Below, one piece after another: positions 14,101 through 24,300 of a DNA stretch of 64,000 nt (positions are counted from its first letter, which is position 1; each line of letters begins with the position of its first letter). A program made the position numbers and the translations under genes. This DNA is from Streptomyces glomeratus (GTDB taxonomy: Bacteria; Actinomycetota; Actinomycetes; Streptomycetales; Streptomycetaceae). Where the stretch lies: NCBI RefSeq assembly GCF_021462825.1, contig NZ_JAKEEB010000009.1, positions 186,001 to 250,000 on the forward strand, written 5' to 3'. A model generated the notes under the pieces. That model had not been told where the DNA came from. It did no database searches and was given only the letters and a program-made list of their open reading frames with translations.

Positions 14101-14400
14101 CGCCCCGACCGCAAGCACCTCGTCGGCCTGCTCCCCGTGGACCCGGCCGTCTTCCTCCCCGAGGGCACCCACCTGGTCGCCGACAGCGAACTGCCCGCCC
14201 CGCCGGTCCCGATGCTGGGCCATGTCACCTCCAGCTACCGCAGCGCGGCGCTCGGCCGGACGTTCGCGCTCGCCCTGATCAAGGGTGGCCGGGACCGTAT
14301 CGGTGAACGCCTGTACGTACCCGTCGGCGACCGGATGCTTCCGGTGACCGTCGCAAGCCCCGTCCTCTACGACCCCGAGGGAGCCCGCCGCGATGGCTGA
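11149..14400 (+). CDS. soxA: Sarcosine oxidase delta-alpha fusion protein
   Basis: One uninterrupted 1083-residue frame encodes two subunits normally made separately. Residues 1 to about 90 are the zinc-binding delta subunit, with Cys6, Cys9, His59 and Cys63 as likely ligands (IPCPWCG, HAAGCRRWF). Residues about 93-147 are a Gly/Pro-rich linker without a recognisable fold. From about 148 on is the alpha subunit: a ferredoxin-like start (LTFTFDGIWYEG), an NAD-binding domain (VGAGPAGLAAA, ATGAHERS), and a C-terminal GcvT-type folate domain. AGGGAG precedes the ATG. The linker DNA contains a palindrome (11457-11468), and the last 8 bases overlap soxG. A sequencing frameshift cannot be excluded but there is no sign of one. 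Confidence 0.92.
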   Translation: MLLIPCPWCGPRDEAEFHYGGQAHVAYPEDPAALTDEEWARYLFFRDNPKGPFAERWSHAAGCRRWFNAVRDTATNEILAVYRTGESRPATFEARPTGPAARPGVPPLGEFQGEPVQGAGSPAAQPPAAVKGTGQSDPGRGGTGETQPFRLADGGRIDRNHPLTFTFDGIWYEGFRGDTLASALLANGVIAAATSIKLGRPRGIFSAGVEEPNAVVQIEAPFPEPMLPATTVELYDGLVASSLPGQGRLATEPDPARYDAVHAHCDLLIVGAGPAGLAAAAAAARSGARVILADDQPEPGGSLLGTAEHLDWVSATAALLDAAPEVRVLRRTTVFGYYDDNHLLAVERRTNHLGAQAPENVSRERVWRIRARRVVLATGAHERSLAFGDNDRPGVMLAASARTYVNRHGVAPGRHAVVFTTNDSAYPAALDLAAAGVEIAAIVDTRPAPGEWADRARSAGIEVLTGHAVTGTEGDARLTAVTVAPYGEFAGQREFAVDLLLVSGGWNPVAHLFSQAGGRLRHDEVLGTFVPDTCRQALEVAGSAAGTFDLAAVLAQGAAAGLRAVEAEGYTAEAPALPAVAVRPQSPSMQVFAVPAPAGAPRFVDLQRDVTVDDLARATGAGLRSVEHTKRYTTAGTANDQGRTAGVLASGVVAELLGVDISALGLPTFRPPYTPVSFATLAGRDRGALHDPIRTTALHGWHAEHGALFENVGQWKRPWYYPQDGEDMETAVLRECRAAREGVAFMDASTLGKIDVQGPDAAAFLDLLYTNMMSTLKTGMIRYGVMCRPDGMVFDDGTVIRLAQERFLVTTTTGNAAAVLDWMEEWLQTEWPELRVHCTSVTEQWATVALVGPRSRRLLGSLAPQLALANDDFPFMAWRETTVAGIDARVCRISFSGELAYEINVSPWDALALWQALYEAGAPYGITPYGTETMHVLRAEKGYPIIGQDTDGTVTPQDLGMSWAVSKKKPDFIGKRSYARADTVRPDRKHLVGLLPVDPAVFLPEGTHLVADSELPAPPVPMLGHVTSSYRSAALGRTFALALIKGGRDRIGERLYVPVGDRMLPVTVASPVLYDPEGARRDG
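11457..11468. repeat. GGGGGTACCCCC palindrome inside the delta-alpha linker
   Basis: A perfect 12-bp palindrome, followed three bases later by GGGGG which can also pair with the C-run. Elements of this look are common between Streptomyces genes (general knowledge). Here it lies in the coding linker joining soxD to soxA, suggesting the linker derives from former intergenic DNA. Confidence 0.55.
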
Positions 14401-14995
14401 CACCGCCCTGACCGCACGGCAGCACAGCCCTCTGGCGCATGCCGCCGACCGCCTGGCCGCCGCGACGCGCTCCTCCGGGGGTGCGGTCCGCCTGGCCGAA
14501 CTCCCCTTCCTGGCCCAGGTGAACGTCCGCCTCGACGGGAAGAGCCCGGCGGCGGACGCCGTCGGACTCGCCCTGGGGCTCCAACTCCCCCTGGAACCCA
14601 ACACCGTCGTGCGCGCCGCGGACCTGACCGCGGTGTGGCTCGGCCCCGACGAATGGCTGGTGGTCGGCCGGCCCGGCGCCCAGCGGGATCTGGAGAGCCG
14701 GATCCGCATGGCAGCCGGGGACGGCCCCGTCTCCGTCATCGACGTCTCCGCCCAGCGCACCACCATCCTGGTCACCGGACCCCGCGCCCGCGACCTGCTG
14801 TCCCACGGCTGCCCACTGGACCTCCACCCGCGCGCCTTCGGCCCCGGCCGCTGCGCCCAGACGATGCTGGCGCGTACGCAGGTCGTCCTGGTCGCCCGCG
14901 ACGAAGCCAGGGCCGGTTTCTGGGTACTGGTGCGCTCCTCCTTCGCCGCCTACCTGACGGACTGGCTGCTGGACGCGGCCGTGGAATACGGGTGA
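14393..14995 (+). CDS. soxG: Sarcosine oxidase, gamma subunit
   Basis: 200-residue small subunit of heterotetrameric sarcosine oxidase, related to the folate-binding GcvT fold. Recognisable family segments are LGPDEWLVVG (around residue 80), a DVSAQRT motif, and a C-terminal ARDEARAGFWVLVRSSFA stretch. It overlaps the soxA stop by 8 bases and completes the soxB-D/A-G order. No clear hairpin terminator was found in the 96 bases before the convergent phosphatase gene. Confidence 0.9.
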   Translation: MADTALTARQHSPLAHAADRLAAATRSSGGAVRLAELPFLAQVNVRLDGKSPAADAVGLALGLQLPLEPNTVVRAADLTAVWLGPDEWLVVGRPGAQRDLESRIRMAAGDGPVSVIDVSAQRTTILVTGPRARDLLSHGCPLDLHPRAFGPGRCAQTMLARTQVVLVARDEARAGFWVLVRSSFAAYLTDWLLDAAVEYG

Positions 14996-15091
14996 ACGGC
15001 TCGGGAGGAGGACGTACCGCTCGGGCGGAACAACGTCCGTCATACACCGTGCTGACCGCGCGGACGGCCCCGAGGAGTGGCTGAGCACGCG

Positions 15092-16456
15092 TCAGTGCTG
15101 CGGGCGCCATTCGAAGAGCATGATGGTCAGGTCGTCCCTCAACTGATTGCGCTGGTGATCGAGGATGGCGTGGATGAGCAGCCGCAGCACCTCGGCCGGG
15201 GCCTGTCCGGCGGCGGAGGAGCGGATGATGAAGTCGGTGAACCGGTCGAGGCCGAATTCCGCACCGCCCGTGTCGCGGGCCTCCACGACACCGTCGGTGT
15301 AGAGCAGGATGCAATCGCCCGGTTCCAGGGTCGTCTCGTGGACGTGCCGGGCTGCCGGGGCGAGTGGGCCGGCCAGGCCGATCGGCGGCTGTGGGGGACT
15401 GTCCAGCGCCCCGGCGAGCACCCGCTCGTCACGGATCAGCAGCGGTGGGGGATGACCGCAATTGACCCAGCGCAGCACCCCGGTCTCGGCGTCCAGCCGA
15501 CACACCACGGCGGTGCAGAACTGGTCGGGCAGCCACCGGGCGAGCGCCTGGTCGACGGAGCCGACGACGTCGGCCAGGTCGCCACCGCCCCGGCGGGCGT
15601 TGCGCGCCGCCGCCATGGCGACCGACGTGGTCAGGCCGGCGGTCAGATCGTGCCCCATGGCGTCGAGGATCATGGTGTGCAGCACGTTCTTGACCACTGA
15701 GTGGTCGAAGGCGTCGCCGGCGATGTCGTACGCCGGTTCAAGGACCGCGGTCGAGATGCACCTGCTGCTGCCGATGGTGCGGGGTGGCAGGAAGGCCCGC
15801 AGCATTTCGGCGGGCAACCGCATGGTCGCGGTGCGGGTGCGGGCGGCGAGCCAGTCGCTGTAGGCGCGCTTGGAGGTGATCAGCATGGCGAACAAATGGG
15901 CCAGCATCCGGCCGCGGCTCAGCCGTACCTCGTCGGGCGAGGCGGTCCGCACCGCCAGCACGCCCAGCCGCTCCGCGCCGTCGACCAGAGGTACCCAGAC
16001 GATCGAGCCGTCGTCGGCGTCGGTCAGCCGCGGGGAGACCGTACGGTACGCCCAGCCGGCCGCCGAGCCGTCCACCGGCAGCGGCTCCAAGGCCTCGTCC
16101 AGCGGGATGAGCAGCCGTTGCTGCAGGTCGACGAGGTAGACCAGCGCGGTGTCCAGGCCGAGGGCCGAGGCGCACTCGTTCGCCAGGGCGGACAGTTCGA
16201 CCGGCAGAGCCGTCTGCGCCTTGCTGATCAGCTCTTCCAGCCGATTCTCGTCGACGGTGGTGTCCGGACCGGCGGACGCGTGCGGTGGGTCGGACACGGG
16301 GATCACCCCTTCCGCGCCCAGTCTCACACCGATCCCGACTTCTCTCACATCAGGCAAGGCCGCGGCGAGGGCGAGAGCGGCGGCCAAGGCGGTCAGCTGA
16401 CCTCGACCGGTTTTATGCACCAGCCATGCGATCAGCCGGTCCGGCATCAAGATCAC
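15092..16456 (-). CDS. GAF-containing SpoIIE/PP2C-type phosphatase
   Basis: 454-residue soluble protein. The N-terminal 60 residues are hydrophobic-leaning and unassigned. Residues about 80-200 resemble a GAF sensor domain (WVPLVDGAERLGVLAVRT). Residues about 225-454 are a SpoIIE-type PP2C Ser/Thr phosphatase with the metal-binding Asp residues of DIAGDAFD and ILDAMGHD and the late ILLYTDGVVEARD and DDLTI motifs. Such proteins usually dephosphorylate anti-anti-sigma factors. The GTG start at 16456 was preferred over longer frames because GGGAGGGG lies 6 bases upstream. It is divergent from the L,D-transpeptidase; no partner anti-sigma gene is adjacent. Confidence 0.85.
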   Translation of the reverse strand: MILMPDRLIAWLVHKTGRGQLTALAAALALAAALPDVREVGIGVRLGAEGVIPVSDPPHASAGPDTTVDENRLEELISKAQTALPVELSALANECASALGLDTALVYLVDLQQRLLIPLDEALEPLPVDGSAAGWAYRTVSPRLTDADDGSIVWVPLVDGAERLGVLAVRTASPDEVRLSRGRMLAHLFAMLITSKRAYSDWLAARTRTATMRLPAEMLRAFLPPRTIGSSRCISTAVLEPAYDIAGDAFDHSVVKNVLHTMILDAMGHDLTAGLTTSVAMAAARNARRGGGDLADVVGSVDQALARWLPDQFCTAVVCRLDAETGVLRWVNCGHPPPLLIRDERVLAGALDSPPQPPIGLAGPLAPAARHVHETTLEPGDCILLYTDGVVEARDTGGAEFGLDRFTDFIIRSSAAGQAPAEVLRLLIHAILDHQRNQLRDDLTIMLFEWRPQH

Positions 16457-16542
16457 CGGCCCCCCTCCCGGCCCCGCATCCTCGAATTCAATCACCTGTT
16501 TGATTTGTCGCGTGAAAGCATCCCGAGGCCACCTCGATGCGA

Positions 16543-16569
16543 GGAACAGAGGAGAATATGCTGGTCTAT
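16543..16569 (+). promoter_or_regulatory. Candidate ECF-sigma promoter of the L,D-transpeptidase
   Basis: GGAAC at 16543-16547, then exactly 16 bases, then GTCTAT at 16564-16569. This matches the general GGAAC-N16-GTC/GTT pattern of ECF sigma factors, including those controlling cell-envelope stress genes. It lies 25 bases before the start codon. Confidence 0.5.
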
Positions 16570-16593
16570 GCACGAGAGCGGTGGTGATCAGAT

Positions 16594-17124
16594 ATGGCAC
16601 GCCGACGCCAAGCCTCAAGCTCACGCCTCCGTGAAGCCACCCGGCTCGCACTGGTCGGTGCCCTGGCGGCCGTCCTGACGCTGGGCGCCGGTCCCGCCCA
16701 GCCCTCCTCCGCGGGCCACGTTTCGACGATCGACGAGGCGACTCACCGGATGACCGTCACGGATCACGGCCGGACGGTGATGACCTTCACTGTGGGCTTC
16801 GGAAAGTCCCACTTCCGCACGCCGTCCGGAACGTTCCATGTGCTGGGCAAGAACGAGGTCATCAGGATGACCTCGTGCAGCGCCAACATCACGTGCAATC
16901 CGCGTGATCCCAACTACTACGCCCTCACGGTCCACTGGGCGGTGCGCTTGACCAGCGCTGGTGTGTTCGTCCACGCTGCGCCCTGGGACCACGCCATCGG
17001 CCAGGCGGATACCTCCCACGGCTGTATCCACCTGAGCACGGCGGACGCCCACCGCTTCTACGATTTCAGCCGGGTCGGCGACACAGTGATTGTCAAGAAC
17101 GCCGGCGGCCCGAGCGGTTCGTAG
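16594..17124 (+). CDS. Secreted L,D-transpeptidase (YkuD domain)
   Basis: 176-residue exported enzyme that forms peptidoglycan 3-3 cross-links or related bonds. A Sec signal spans about residues 12-41. The YkuD catalytic motif is intact: His127, then His142-Gly-Cys144 in SHGCIHLS with the nucleophilic Cys144. The domain is minimal, without a peptidoglycan-binding module. Its ribosome-binding site is weak (GGTGG). A sequence matching an ECF sigma promoter lies just upstream, which would fit a cell-wall-stress gene. Confidence 0.92.
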   Translation: MARRRQASSSRLREATRLALVGALAAVLTLGAGPAQPSSAGHVSTIDEATHRMTVTDHGRTVMTFTVGFGKSHFRTPSGTFHVLGKNEVIRMTSCSANITCNPRDPNYYALTVHWAVRLTSAGVFVHAAPWDHAIGQADTSHGCIHLSTADAHRFYDFSRVGDTVIVKNAGGPSGS

Positions 17125-17703
17125 CGCCCCGCATTCCTCAGCGACGAAACCAGGGGCTACAGCTGCCCCACGGTCCACGCTCAACTGGCCGGCCGAAGCG
17201 CTCAGTGACACCCTCCGGTGGGACTCGAACCTGCACCAGGCGCTGAGAAGATGCGGGCACGCCCCAGTCGCGGCCCGGCAGCCACGTGCCGCTGGAAGCA
17301 GCGCCTGATGACCTGCACAGACAAGAGCGGCCAGGTCCGAGAGCGACGCTCACGCATCGAGCACCCCCCGGCCCCGCCCAGGCGGGGCCGCTGCGCATGT
17401 CACTCAGGGTGCGGGAGGGATGGCGCGGGCCAAAGGTTCCAGGGCTCCGTACAGGGCGGCGCGGAGTGCGGCGGCGAGTTCGCGCGAAGCGCCTGCAAGG
17501 TCCGTGGACATTACGTTTCCCAGGATCCCAGGTGCTTTGGCTAGGTTCGGTCAAGGTGTGCTGAAATCCTGGTCGGGCTGCGGATGATGGGTAACACTCG
17601 GTCGCGGGAGGGGGATCGCGTGCGGTGGTCCGTTGGCCGCCGTGGCGTTCCGAGGTGTCGCGCTGCCCTGGGGAGGGCGGTGGGCTGATCGGTGGGGGGA
17701 TGT
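17125..17703. other. Gene-free stretch
   Basis: About 580 bases between the L,D-transpeptidase and the flavoprotein gene with no convincing coding frame. It holds one G+C-rich hairpin (17369-17390). A short stretch near 17217-17232 resembles the T-arm of a tRNA on the minus strand but no cloverleaf can be built. Confidence 0.6.
17369..17390 (+). terminator. Hairpin terminator candidate
   Basis: Inverted repeat of 9 bp (17369-17377 with 17382-17390), all but one base G or C, loop CCAG. It may end transcription from the L,D-transpeptidase, about 245 bases upstream. Confidence 0.5.
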
Positions 17704-18984
17704 GTGACGCAGTCGCTTCCGGGGCAGCGCCCTGCTCACGAGCGGGTGGTCGGCGGGCCCGGAGGGCTTCCGGTGGTGGTGATCGGGGCTGGCCCGTACG
17801 GGTTGTCGGTGGCCGCTCATCTGCGGGCCGCCGGGGTTGCAGTGCGGGTTTTCGGGGAGGTGATGGGCAGTTGGCGGCATGCCATGGCCACGGGGATGTT
17901 CCTGAAGTCGACCCCGGACGCCACCGACCTGTCTGCACCCGAGCCGGGCGGACGGCTGGCGGACTTCCGCAGGGTGCACGGTGAGTCGGAGCTGACGGAA
18001 TTGACGCCGATCCCGTGCGACGTGTTCGTGCGCTACGGGCAGTGGTTCCAGAAGCGGTACGTCGGCGACGTGGAACCGGCCAGGGTCGCCGGCGTCGACC
18101 GCGCCCCAAGCTCTTCCGGGTTCGCCGTGAGACTCGACGACGGCCGGCAGTTGACGGCGGCGGCCGTCGTGGTGGCGACCGGATTGAACGGCCTGGCATC
18201 CATACCGAAGGAGTTGCTGCGCCTCGCGCCGGAAGGAGCGGGAGCCGGGGCCCTGGTGTCGCACACCAGCCACCACAGCGACCTGTCGCGGTATGCCGGA
18301 CAGCGGATCGCGGTCGTCGGAGGAGGCCAGTCCGCGCTGGAGAGCGCCGCGCTGCTGCATGAGGCCGGAGCCCAGGTGGAGGTGCTCGTGCGGGAGCGGC
18401 GCGTTCGGTGGGGGTCGGTTCCGCAGCCGAGGCGGCCTTGGCCGCAGCGGCTTGCGCAGCCCGCCTCACCCCTGGGGACGGGCTGGATGCTCGCCGCGGT
18501 CTGCCGGGCACCAGGCGGGGTGCGGTGGCTCCCCGCGGCCGCCCGGCTGCTGTTGTTCCGCCGGGCGCTGGGGCCCTCAGGCGGCTGGTGGCTGCGCGAC
18601 CGGGTCGAGGATGTCGTGCCGGTGCGCACCTCGTGCCGCGTCACCCGCGCCGAGGCGTCCGGCTCCATGGCCCTCCTGGGCCTGGCCGGGCCGGGCGGTT
18701 CGGAGGGTCTGGCTGTCGACCATGTGCTGGCCGCCACCGGCTACCGCCTCGACATCGACGCGCTCGCGTTTCTCGCCCCTACGCTACGGCGGCGCATCGT
18801 CTGCGTGCCCGGCTCCAAGGCCCCTCAGCTGACCAGTATGTTCGAAACATCCGTGCCTGGGCTGTACGTCACTGGTTCGCTGGCCGCCCCGATGTTCGGC
18901 CCCATGATGCGCTTCGTCGCCGGAACGCAGTACGCCGCCACTCGCGTTGCCCGCGATGCCGCCCGATGGGTCGTCGCTCCATGA
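17704..18984 (+). CDS. FAD/NAD(P)-binding monooxygenase-like flavoprotein
   Basis: About 426 residues. It has an N-terminal FAD motif (VVVIGAGPYGLSVAAHL) and a second dinucleotide motif (IAVVGGGQSALESAALL) typical of flavin-containing monooxygenase/SidA-like oxidoreductases. The C-terminal ATGYR motif of such enzymes is present (LAATGYRLDI). GTG 17704 is preferred because GGTGGGGGGA lies just upstream; GTG 17692 is the alternative. No substrate can be inferred from the neighbours, a Sua5 gene downstream and a gene-free stretch upstream. Confidence 0.82.
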   Translation: MTQSLPGQRPAHERVVGGPGGLPVVVIGAGPYGLSVAAHLRAAGVAVRVFGEVMGSWRHAMATGMFLKSTPDATDLSAPEPGGRLADFRRVHGESELTELTPIPCDVFVRYGQWFQKRYVGDVEPARVAGVDRAPSSSGFAVRLDDGRQLTAAAVVVATGLNGLASIPKELLRLAPEGAGAGALVSHTSHHSDLSRYAGQRIAVVGGGQSALESAALLHEAGAQVEVLVRERRVRWGSVPQPRRPWPQRLAQPASPLGTGWMLAAVCRAPGGVRWLPAAARLLLFRRALGPSGGWWLRDRVEDVVPVRTSCRVTRAEASGSMALLGLAGPGGSEGLAVDHVLAATGYRLDIDALAFLAPTLRRRIVCVPGSKAPQLTSMFETSVPGLYVTGSLAAPMFGPMMRFVAGTQYAATRVARDAARWVVAP

Positions 18985-19040
18985 GCCTGGACCGGTCTCC
19001 ACACAAAGGAGAGAGGCGGAACAGTGGGAGGATTGCCAGC

Positions 19041-20015
19041 GTGACGGCAAGTACCAGTGATATCGAGAAGGCGGCCGGTGTGCTGCGCGCTGGCGGCCTG
19101 GTGGCCCTCCCGACCGAAACCGTCTACGGTCTGGGCGCCAACGCCGAGGACCCCGCCGCCGTTGCGCGTATCTTCCGGGTCAAGGGACGTCCGTCCTCCC
19201 ACCCGCTGATCGTCCACCTTGGCGGCGCGGAGTATCTGGATGACTGGGTCGAGGACGTGCCTGCGACGGCGCGTCTGCTGGCCGAGCACTTCTGGCCGGG
19301 GCCGCTCACGCTGGTCCTGCGGCGCGGTCCCCGCGTGCCCCTCGAAGCGACCGGTGGTTTGGAGACGGTGGCCGTGCGCGTGCCCGACCACCCCGTCGGG
19401 CTCGCGCTGCTGTCGGCCTTCGGCGGCGGTGTCACGGCCCCGTCCGCCAACCGCTTCGGCTCGGTCAGCCCCACCACGGCGGACCATGTCCGTGCCGAGC
19501 TCGGTGAGGCCGTCGACTTCGTGCTGGACGGCGGCCCCTGCGAGGTCGGCGTCGAGTCGACCATCGTCGATGTCACGGGTGATGCCCCGAGCATTCTGCG
19601 GCCGGGCGGGGTGACGCGCGAGGACCTCGAAGCGGTGCTGGGGTGCCCGCTTGAGGTTCCTTCGACGAGCCGTGTGCGGGTGCCGGGCCAGCATCCGTCG
19701 CACTACGCGCCGCGGGCGCGGGTCGTCCTCGTCGAGCCGGAGAAGGTCGTCGCCGAGGCGGGGCTGGCCCAGGAGCTGGGGCACCGGGTGGGCGTCTTTC
19801 TTCCCGCCTTCCTCGCCGACGCTCCGGTGAAGGCGCACGCCGTGGTGACGGTCCCCTCTTCGATGGCCGCATACGCACACGGACTGTACGGGTTCCTGCG
19901 CGAGCTCGACCAGCAGGGGTGCGACCTCATCATCGCGTCCGTGCCGGTGGAGGAGGGGCTGGGACTGGCGATCGCCAACCGGCTCCGCCGCGCCGCCGGT
20001 CCCCGGCCCTCATAA
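19041..20015 (+). CDS. Threonylcarbamoyl-AMP synthase (Sua5/YrdC)
   Basis: 324-residue long-form Sua5. It makes threonylcarbamoyl-AMP from threonine, bicarbonate and ATP for the t6A modification of ANN-decoding tRNAs. The N-terminal YrdC domain shows PTETVYGLGANA, the KGRPSSHPL nucleotide-site motif, and TAPSANRFG. After the linker PGQHPSHYAPRA comes the C-terminal Sua5 domain. GTG 19041 with upstream GGGAGG gives the family's usual start; an earlier ATG (18981) would overlap the previous gene. Actinomycetes usually have another, short YrdC-type gene near prfA, so this could be a second copy (general knowledge). Confidence 0.93.
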   Translation: MTASTSDIEKAAGVLRAGGLVALPTETVYGLGANAEDPAAVARIFRVKGRPSSHPLIVHLGGAEYLDDWVEDVPATARLLAEHFWPGPLTLVLRRGPRVPLEATGGLETVAVRVPDHPVGLALLSAFGGGVTAPSANRFGSVSPTTADHVRAELGEAVDFVLDGGPCEVGVESTIVDVTGDAPSILRPGGVTREDLEAVLGCPLEVPSTSRVRVPGQHPSHYAPRARVVLVEPEKVVAEAGLAQELGHRVGVFLPAFLADAPVKAHAVVTVPSSMAAYAHGLYGFLRELDQQGCDLIIASVPVEEGLGLAIANRLRRAAGPRPS

Positions 20016-20094
20016 GTGACCAGTCGCATCCGTGGTCGCCGCCTCCCGGAACGGACGGCCGTGGCCGCCTTGGATGTTGTGGGCGCTGCGGCAG

Positions 20095-20736
20095 TCAGGG
20101 TGCCGTGACGGCGGGTACGCCGAGGCCGCGGGTGGCGACGAGGCGTGCGGTGCCGTCGGCCAGGCCGTAGCACAGGCCCACCACGGCGGCCTGTCCGGCG
20201 GCGACCTTCTCGGCCAGCAGCCGGGAGCGGTCCAGCAGGAGGTCGACGGTGTGCCGGATGTGCTCGTCCAGGATCTCCTCGCTCTTCACGCGACCGGCGG
20301 CCCGGGCCGAGAGCACGCTGGGTGTCACCCGCTCGACGACGTCGCGCACGTATCCGGCCGGGGCGACCCCGTCCTCCAGGGCGGCGCAGGCGGCCCCGAC
20401 GGCACCGCACGCCTCGTGGCCCAGGACCACGACCAGGGGGCAGTTCAGTATGTCGACGCCGTACTCGATGCTGCCGATCACTTCCGGTCCCATGACCTGG
20501 CCGGCGGTGCGGACCACGAACAGGTCACCCAGTCCGCGGTCGAAGATGATCTCGGCGGCCAGGCGGGAGTCGGAGCATCCGAACAGCACGGTGAACGGGC
20601 GCTGGGACGCGGCGAGCTCGGTACGGCGGGCGGCGTCCTGGTTCGGGTGCTCGGGGGTTCCCGCGACGAATCGCTGGTTGCCGGCCATCAGCAGCTCGAA
20701 GGCTTGACGGGGGGTTGCGGCCTGGATCTCGTTCAT
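20095..20736 (-). CDS. Beta-class carbonic anhydrase
   Basis: 213-residue cytosolic zinc enzyme interconverting CO2 and bicarbonate. Zinc ligands are visible: Cys54 (GCSDSR, with the Asp56/Arg58 dyad), His107 and Cys110 (LGHEACGAV). The length is normal for the class. It is convergent with the Sua5 gene, which uses bicarbonate; this may be coincidence. The next gene on the same strand upstream is katG's far end, with a remnant between them. Confidence 0.95.
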   Translation of the reverse strand: MNEIQAATPRQAFELLMAGNQRFVAGTPEHPNQDAARRTELAASQRPFTVLFGCSDSRLAAEIIFDRGLGDLFVVRTAGQVMGPEVIGSIEYGVDILNCPLVVVLGHEACGAVGAACAALEDGVAPAGYVRDVVERVTPSVLSARAAGRVKSEEILDEHIRHTVDLLLDRSRLLAEKVAAGQAAVVGLCYGLADGTARLVATRGLGVPAVTAP

Positions 20737-20841
20737 GGCCGAAGCCTACGATCCGCCCTGCGGAGTCGAGCCGCCAGGTCCGCTCGTGCCCCGCCGGGCG
20801 CGTCGCTGCCTTGCACCGCCCAGATGCCCAGGCGCCGGGCG

Positions 20842-20963
20842 ATGTCGGCTTCGGCCTGGCCAGGACTGTGCAGGACATCCCCGAAGTCATGATCGCGCTC
20901 TGCCCGAACTGCCACGCGCTCAAGACGCGAGGCAGGAACCAGAAGCTGCAAGAAGGTCCCGCG
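20842..20963 (+). pseudogene. Remnant of an HNH-endonuclease gene
   Basis: The plus frame encodes DIPEVMIALCPNCHALKTRG, which closely resembles the C-terminal half of actinobacterial HNH nuclease domains (typically ...D.P.NMIALCPNCHAxKTRG). The expected upstream His/Asn part of the domain is absent or out of frame, and the frame continues without homology. It is read as a decayed fragment, antisense to the space between carbonic anhydrase and katG. Confidence 0.55.
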
Positions 20964-21147
20964 GATGAAGCTCGCAACCGCCACCGGGCCTTCATCCAAG
21001 GAAGCTGGTTTGCCGCGGAGCTTTCTTCTCGTGCCGGGTACGGAAGCAGCGAAACCGGGCTCCATGACGTCGGCAGGCGCGGCTTGACGGTTGCGTACAG
21101 ATCCGGAGGCCATGTGCGCCACTTCCTCTCACCAGTTGGGCGAGGAT

Positions 21148-21180
21148 GTCCCGGTCGGCCGATGAGCGGCCGACCGGGAC
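21148..21180 (-). terminator. katG terminator
   Basis: Perfect 14-bp inverted repeat (21148-21161 with 21167-21180), loop ATGAG on the plus strand. It starts 8 bases beyond the katG stop codon in the direction of katG transcription. Confidence 0.8.
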
Positions 21181-21187
21181 GTCGGGT

Positions 21188-23419
<2,232 letters not shown>

Positions 23420-23619
23420 CTACTCTCGAGTTTTTTGCCTTGCTGGTGTCGAGCACGTGCCGGCATCCGTATGGTGGCGCACCGCAGACCGCACCACCAC
23501 GAGAACACGCAGAACACCCCGCGCAACAGGAACTCGATGTCCGAAGTGGTTTGGGGTCAGGCTCAATGGTTGACGACTCTCTCGGCCTCTGAGACAGGCG
23601 AGAAAAGGCTGCTTTTTCT

Positions 23620-23632
23620 GATCATCATGATC
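23620..23632. promoter_or_regulatory. GATCAT-C-ATGATC palindrome
   Basis: Perfect 6-bp arms around a single C, about 243 bases upstream of katG on its promoter side. Unusually A+T-rich for this genome. A possible protein-binding site, but no regulator can be assigned. Confidence 0.3.
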
Positions 23633-23762
23633 GCCCCGCTGACGTGACAAGCGGATGCGGACAGTTGTGTGGCCGTGGCCTGGCACCTAATGGAGCGCTG
23701 AACCTGCGACACCGGTGCGTGTTTGCAGCCTTCGGGGAGCCGGCGGGCACACCACCGCGGTC

Positions 23763-23915
23763 GCTGGCCGAGGAAACCGTCATACCGCCTGCCGCGACGG
23801 CCAGACCGACCAGGGTGACGGGCCTCCTGCCGACCCGGTCCTTCCAGGGGAGACGAGTGGCGCCCAAGGCCATGCCGGCCAGTCCGCTGCCGAGAGGCAC
23901 TCCTCGTCCCTCTTG
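23763..23915 (-). pseudogene. Remnant of a major-facilitator transporter
   Basis: A minus-strand segment encodes GLAGMALGATRLPWKDRVGR followed by RPVTLVGLAVAAGGM. The DRVGRR part matches the loop 2-3 motif A of MFS permeases, followed by the next transmembrane helix. Nothing recognisable as the rest of a 12-helix protein flanks it, so it is a decayed fragment. Confidence 0.5.
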
Positions 23916-24300
23916 CCGGACGCATCGAATGCCGCATTGTGGCGTTGGCAGGTACAGGTCTCCGCATCGCCGGGGGCAGCAGCCCCTTTCGAGGGCGGTA
24001 CGGCCGAACGGCCCGTGCATCCGCGTCGACTACCGGCGTCAGTGGCCCGTCGCACGGCCGGGGCATGAGCACCGCCGGCGAAGTCTTGGTCCTTGCTCGC
24101 CGAGCCCGGGAAATCCTGGTTCGCGGAGCACGAGGCGTCCACCTCCGACTGGTCTCGCGACGTCCGTCACCATCCGGGCGCCGGCACGACGAGACCACCG
24201 GAGGGCCGCAAGCGGGCAGTGGCCGCCCGGTACGGATGAGAGACCGCTGAAGAGCCGCTGACCGTAACAGGCAGAAGGTCGCCCACGGCTGGGATTTCAG

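Noticed and set aside
17205..17300. Possible minus-strand tRNA around GGTGGGACTCGAACCTGC
   Set aside because: Only the T-loop-like string fits. The T-stem has mismatches and no acceptor or anticodon arms pair, so no cloverleaf exists.
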